64,000 nucleotides of DNA, from NCBI RefSeq assembly GCF_017355185.1, contig NZ_JADILJ010000010.1, forward strand, positions 34,174-98,173. Reading direction: 5' to 3'. This stretch comes from Rathayibacter sp. SD072. GTDB lineage: Bacteria; Actinomycetota; Actinomycetes; Actinomycetales; Microbacteriaceae. The position numbers and the translations under genes were made by a program. The notes under the pieces are model-generated. The model was not told where the DNA came from. It searched no databases and worked only from the letters and a program-made list of their open reading frames with translations. This document shows positions 61,808 through 64,000 of this stretch, in pieces (positions within the stretch are counted from its first letter, which is position 1; the number at the start of each line of letters is the position of its first letter).

Positions 61808-63298
61808 TCAGGCGAACGGATCGGGGGTGAGCGTGTACTTCGTGCTGAGGTACTCGCCGATGCCCTCGAGGCCGCCCTCGCGGCCGAGACCGGAGTGCTT
61901 CACCCCGCCGAACGGCGCCGCCGCATTGGAGACGACTCCGACGTTGAGCCCCATCATGCCGGTCTGCAGTCGCTCGATCATGCGCTGGCCCCTGGCGAGG
62001 TCGCGCGTGAAGACGTACCCGACCAGCCCGAACTCGGTGTCGTTCGCCAGGCGCACGGCCTCCTCCTCGTCGCGGAACGGCGTGATCGCCAGCACCGGCC
62101 CGAAGATCTCGGTGCGCAGCAGCTCGCTGCCCGCCGCGACCCCCGACAGCACAGTGGGCTCGTAGAAGTGCCCCGCACCCTCGATCCCGTGGCCGCCGAC
62201 CCGCACCCGGGCGCCGCGCGAGACGGCGTCGTCGACGAGCGAGCCGGTCTTGGCGACCGCCCGGTCGTCGATGAGCGGGCCGATCCCGATACCGGGCTCG
62301 GTGCCGCGTCCGACCCGCAGCGCGCGGACCCTCTCCGTCACCCGGGCCGCGAACTCCTCCGCGATCGACTCGTGCACGAAGAAGCGGTTGGCCGCGGTGC
62401 AGGCCTGGCCGATGTTGCGGAACTTCGCGGCCATCGCGCCCTCGACCGCCCGGTCGAGGTCGGCGTCCTCGAAGACGACGAAGGGGGCGTTGCCGCCGAG
62501 TTCCATCGAGGTGCGGAGGACGTTCGACGCCGCCTGCTTCAGCAGCGTCTGCCCGACGGGGGTGGATCCGGTGAACGAGACCTTGCGCAGTCGGGGATCG
62601 GCGAGGATCGGCTCCGACACCGCCCCCGCGCTCGAGGTGGTGACCACGTTGACGACGCCGGCGGGGACCCCCGCCTCGGCGAGCAGCGCCGCGAACGCGA
62701 GCGTGGTCAGCGGAGTGAGTTCCGCCGGCTTCACGACGACGGTGCAGCCCGCCGCCAGCGCGGGCGCGATCTTCCGGGTCGCCATGGCGAGCGGGAAGTT
62801 CCACGGGGTGATCAGGTAGCACGGGCCGACGGGGTGCTGCGAGACGATCATCCGCCCCGTCCCCTCGGGGTTGACCCCGTAGCGACCCGAGATGCGCACG
62901 GCCTCCTCGCTGAACCAGCGGAGGAACTCGCCACCGTAGGCCACCTCGCCGAGCGCCTCGGCGATCGGCTTGCCCATCTCGAGCGTCATCAGCAGCGCGA
63001 ACTCGTCCTTGCGCTCCTGGAGCAGGTCGAAGGCGCGACGGAGGATCTCCCCGCGCCGACGGGGCGCCGTCGCCGCCCACGCGTCCGCGGCGTCGGCAGC
63101 GGCGTCGAGGGCGCGCAGCCCGTCCTCCGGAGTCGCGTCGGCGATCGTCCGCAGGACCTCGCCGGTCGCCGGGTCCTCCACGTCGAGGGTCCCGCCGCCC
63201 GAGGCATCGATCCACTCGCCTCCGATGTACAGCTGCGCCGGGGTGCGCGCGAGGAGGGCCGTCTCGGAGGCGGCGCGGGTGTCGACGGAATCAGTCAC
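61808..63298 (-). CDS. NAD(P) succinate-semialdehyde dehydrogenase
   Basis: An aldehyde dehydrogenase of 496 residues closest in pattern to GabD. TPWNFPLAMATRKIAPALAAG is the cofactor entry, VVKPAELTPL the NADP region, MELGGNAPFVVFEDAD carries the catalytic Glu and RNIGQACTAANRFFV the catalytic Cys. The product would convert succinate semialdehyde to succinate, for example in GABA breakdown; other semialdehydes are possible, and no gabT is nearby. GTG 63298 gives the expected N-terminus (MTDSVDTRAASE); the open frame runs up to 63355. Confidence 0.9.
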   Translation of the reverse strand: MTDSVDTRAASETALLARTPAQLYIGGEWIDASGGGTLDVEDPATGEVLRTIADATPEDGLRALDAAADAADAWAATAPRRRGEILRRAFDLLQERKDEFALLMTLEMGKPIAEALGEVAYGGEFLRWFSEEAVRISGRYGVNPEGTGRMIVSQHPVGPCYLITPWNFPLAMATRKIAPALAAGCTVVVKPAELTPLTTLAFAALLAEAGVPAGVVNVVTTSSAGAVSEPILADPRLRKVSFTGSTPVGQTLLKQAASNVLRTSMELGGNAPFVVFEDADLDRAVEGAMAAKFRNIGQACTAANRFFVHESIAEEFAARVTERVRALRVGRGTEPGIGIGPLIDDRAVAKTGSLVDDAVSRGARVRVGGHGIEGAGHFYEPTVLSGVAAGSELLRTEIFGPVLAITPFRDEEEAVRLANDTEFGLVGYVFTRDLARGQRMIERLQTGMMGLNVGVVSNAAAPFGGVKHSGLGREGGLEGIGEYLSTKYTLTPDPFA

Positions 63299-63411
63299 AG
63301 TATCGCTCTTTCTCTGCGGATCGCGGCGCGGAGGGCGCTCGCGGGAGAGGATCACCTCTCCGATGGTACTCGCCGGCCCGCGGCTGCTCGGGGCGGAGCG
63401 GCGGATCCCGA

Positions 63412-63987
63412 TCAGGCAGACGGCTCGATGCGGACCCCTGCGGCGGCGAGCTCGCGCAGCGCCGCCGCGCTCGCCTCCTCCGACACCCCGGCGACGAGAT
63501 CGTCGAGGACCCGCACCTCGAGCCCCGCCGCCCGCGCGTCCAGCGCCGAGGCGCGGACGCAGTGATCCGTCGCGAGACCGACGATGTCGAGCTCGGTGAC
63601 GCCCAGGCGCGCGAGGACCTCGGGCAGAGCATCGCCGTCCGACGTCGTGCCCTCGAACGCCGAGTACGAGGGACGGCCCTGCCCCTTCCAGACGTGCACG
63701 TCGACGGTGTCCGTCCGCAGCGCCGGGTGGTACTCGGCCCCGGGGGTGCCCGCCACGCAGTGCACGGGCCAGCTGTCGACGAAGTCGGGTGCGGAGGAGA
63801 AGTGGCCGCCGTTGTCGGTGCCGCCGTCGTGCCAGTCGCGCGAGGCGAGGACCGTCCGGTACCGCTCGGGGTGGGCGGTGAGGTAGGTGGAGACGTCCTC
63901 GGCGACCCGGGCGCCCCCGGCGACGGCCAGGGCACCGCCCTCGGTGAAGTCGTTCTGCACGTCGACGATCAGGAGCGCGGTGGTCAT
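63412..63987 (-). CDS. pncA: Nicotinamidase (isochorismatase family)
   Basis: Hydrolyses nicotinamide to nicotinate for NAD salvage. The 191-residue protein has the catalytic Asp in LLIVDVQNDFTEGG (about residue 9), the metal ligands in ASRDWHDGGTDNGGHF (about 49-64) and the catalytic Cys in VGLATDHCVRASALDA (about 142). The lysine of the triad is in VHVWKGQGRPSYSAFEG. The ATG at 63987 follows a GGAAGGACC ribosome site, so the gene is complete although it almost touches the window end. Confidence 0.95.
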   Translation of the reverse strand: MTTALLIVDVQNDFTEGGALAVAGGARVAEDVSTYLTAHPERYRTVLASRDWHDGGTDNGGHFSSAPDFVDSWPVHCVAGTPGAEYHPALRTDTVDVHVWKGQGRPSYSAFEGTTSDGDALPEVLARLGVTELDIVGLATDHCVRASALDARAAGLEVRVLDDLVAGVSEEASAAALRELAAAGVRIEPSA

Positions 63988-64000
63988 TCTGGGTCCTTCC

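Noticed and set aside
56084..63987. Catabolic gene cluster (MHS symporter, SDR, semialdehyde dehydrogenase, nicotinamidase)
   Set aside because: Strand changes, terminators and an intervening exporter operon separate the genes; no shared substrate logic.

Overview
The window is a contiguous piece of ordinary high-GC actinobacterial chromosome. Gene content, promoter style and palindromic repeats fit the family Microbacteriaceae, with a Rathayibacter/Curtobacterium/Clavibacter-like organism most likely; this taxonomic placement is inference from gene order and style, not from a marker gene. I find no prophage, conjugative element, IS transposase, CRISPR array or dedicated defence island. Most of it is housekeeping and generalist metabolism, and I do not see a clearly new multi-gene system.

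Layout. 1-433 holds a 100-bp tandem palindromic repeat behind prs. 434-3005 is prs, glmU and tRNA-Gln (minus strand). 3125-12524 holds a MarR regulator and then, on the minus strand, an ABC-F ATPase, a membrane molybdopterin oxidoreductase, ispE, rsmA, tatD, metG and rsmI. The order metG-tatD-rsmA-ispE and the divergent rsmI/pmt neighbourhood resemble other actinobacteria, here with local insertions. 12635-18367 carries an alcohol dehydrogenase, protein O-mannosyltransferase, a YeiH-type membrane protein, MetY and a CoA-binding protein. 18409-25576 carries RtcB, serine dehydratase, a rhodanese, a DUF255 protein, an MFS transporter and a small membrane protein. 25668-33158 carries HrpA, a second MFS transporter, a hypothetical, an aldo/keto reductase and an alpha/beta hydrolase.

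33348-41031 is richer in exported proteins: an M28 peptidase with an odd C-terminal helix-turn-helix-like segment and a large secreted nuclease behind a PHO-box-like site, with Ku, a HEAT protein and a phosphoribosyltransferase between them. 41081-49245 holds a Nei/Fpg glycosylase, a LysR regulator, a Tat-exported probable beta-helix protein, an acyltransferase, a DUF3516 helicase and a pentapeptide-repeat protein. 49249-52014 ends with a DUF222/HNH endonuclease gene broken by two one-base frameshifts. 52159-55892 is an FMN-riboswitch-controlled riboflavin operon (ribD-ribE-ribBA-ribH) with overlapping or 4-nt-spaced genes. 56084-63987 holds an MHS-family transporter, a small HTH/ABC-exporter operon with two operator palindromes, an SDR, a lipoprotein, a SpoU methyltransferase, a succinate-semialdehyde-type dehydrogenase and nicotinamidase.

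Recurring theme: at least fifteen genes have a TANNNT hexamer ending 6-8 nt before the start codon, so the transcript would begin at the start codon (leaderless mRNA). This also decides several starts. A second theme is small palindromic intergenic repeats in at least four families, one of them lying in frame inside hrpA.
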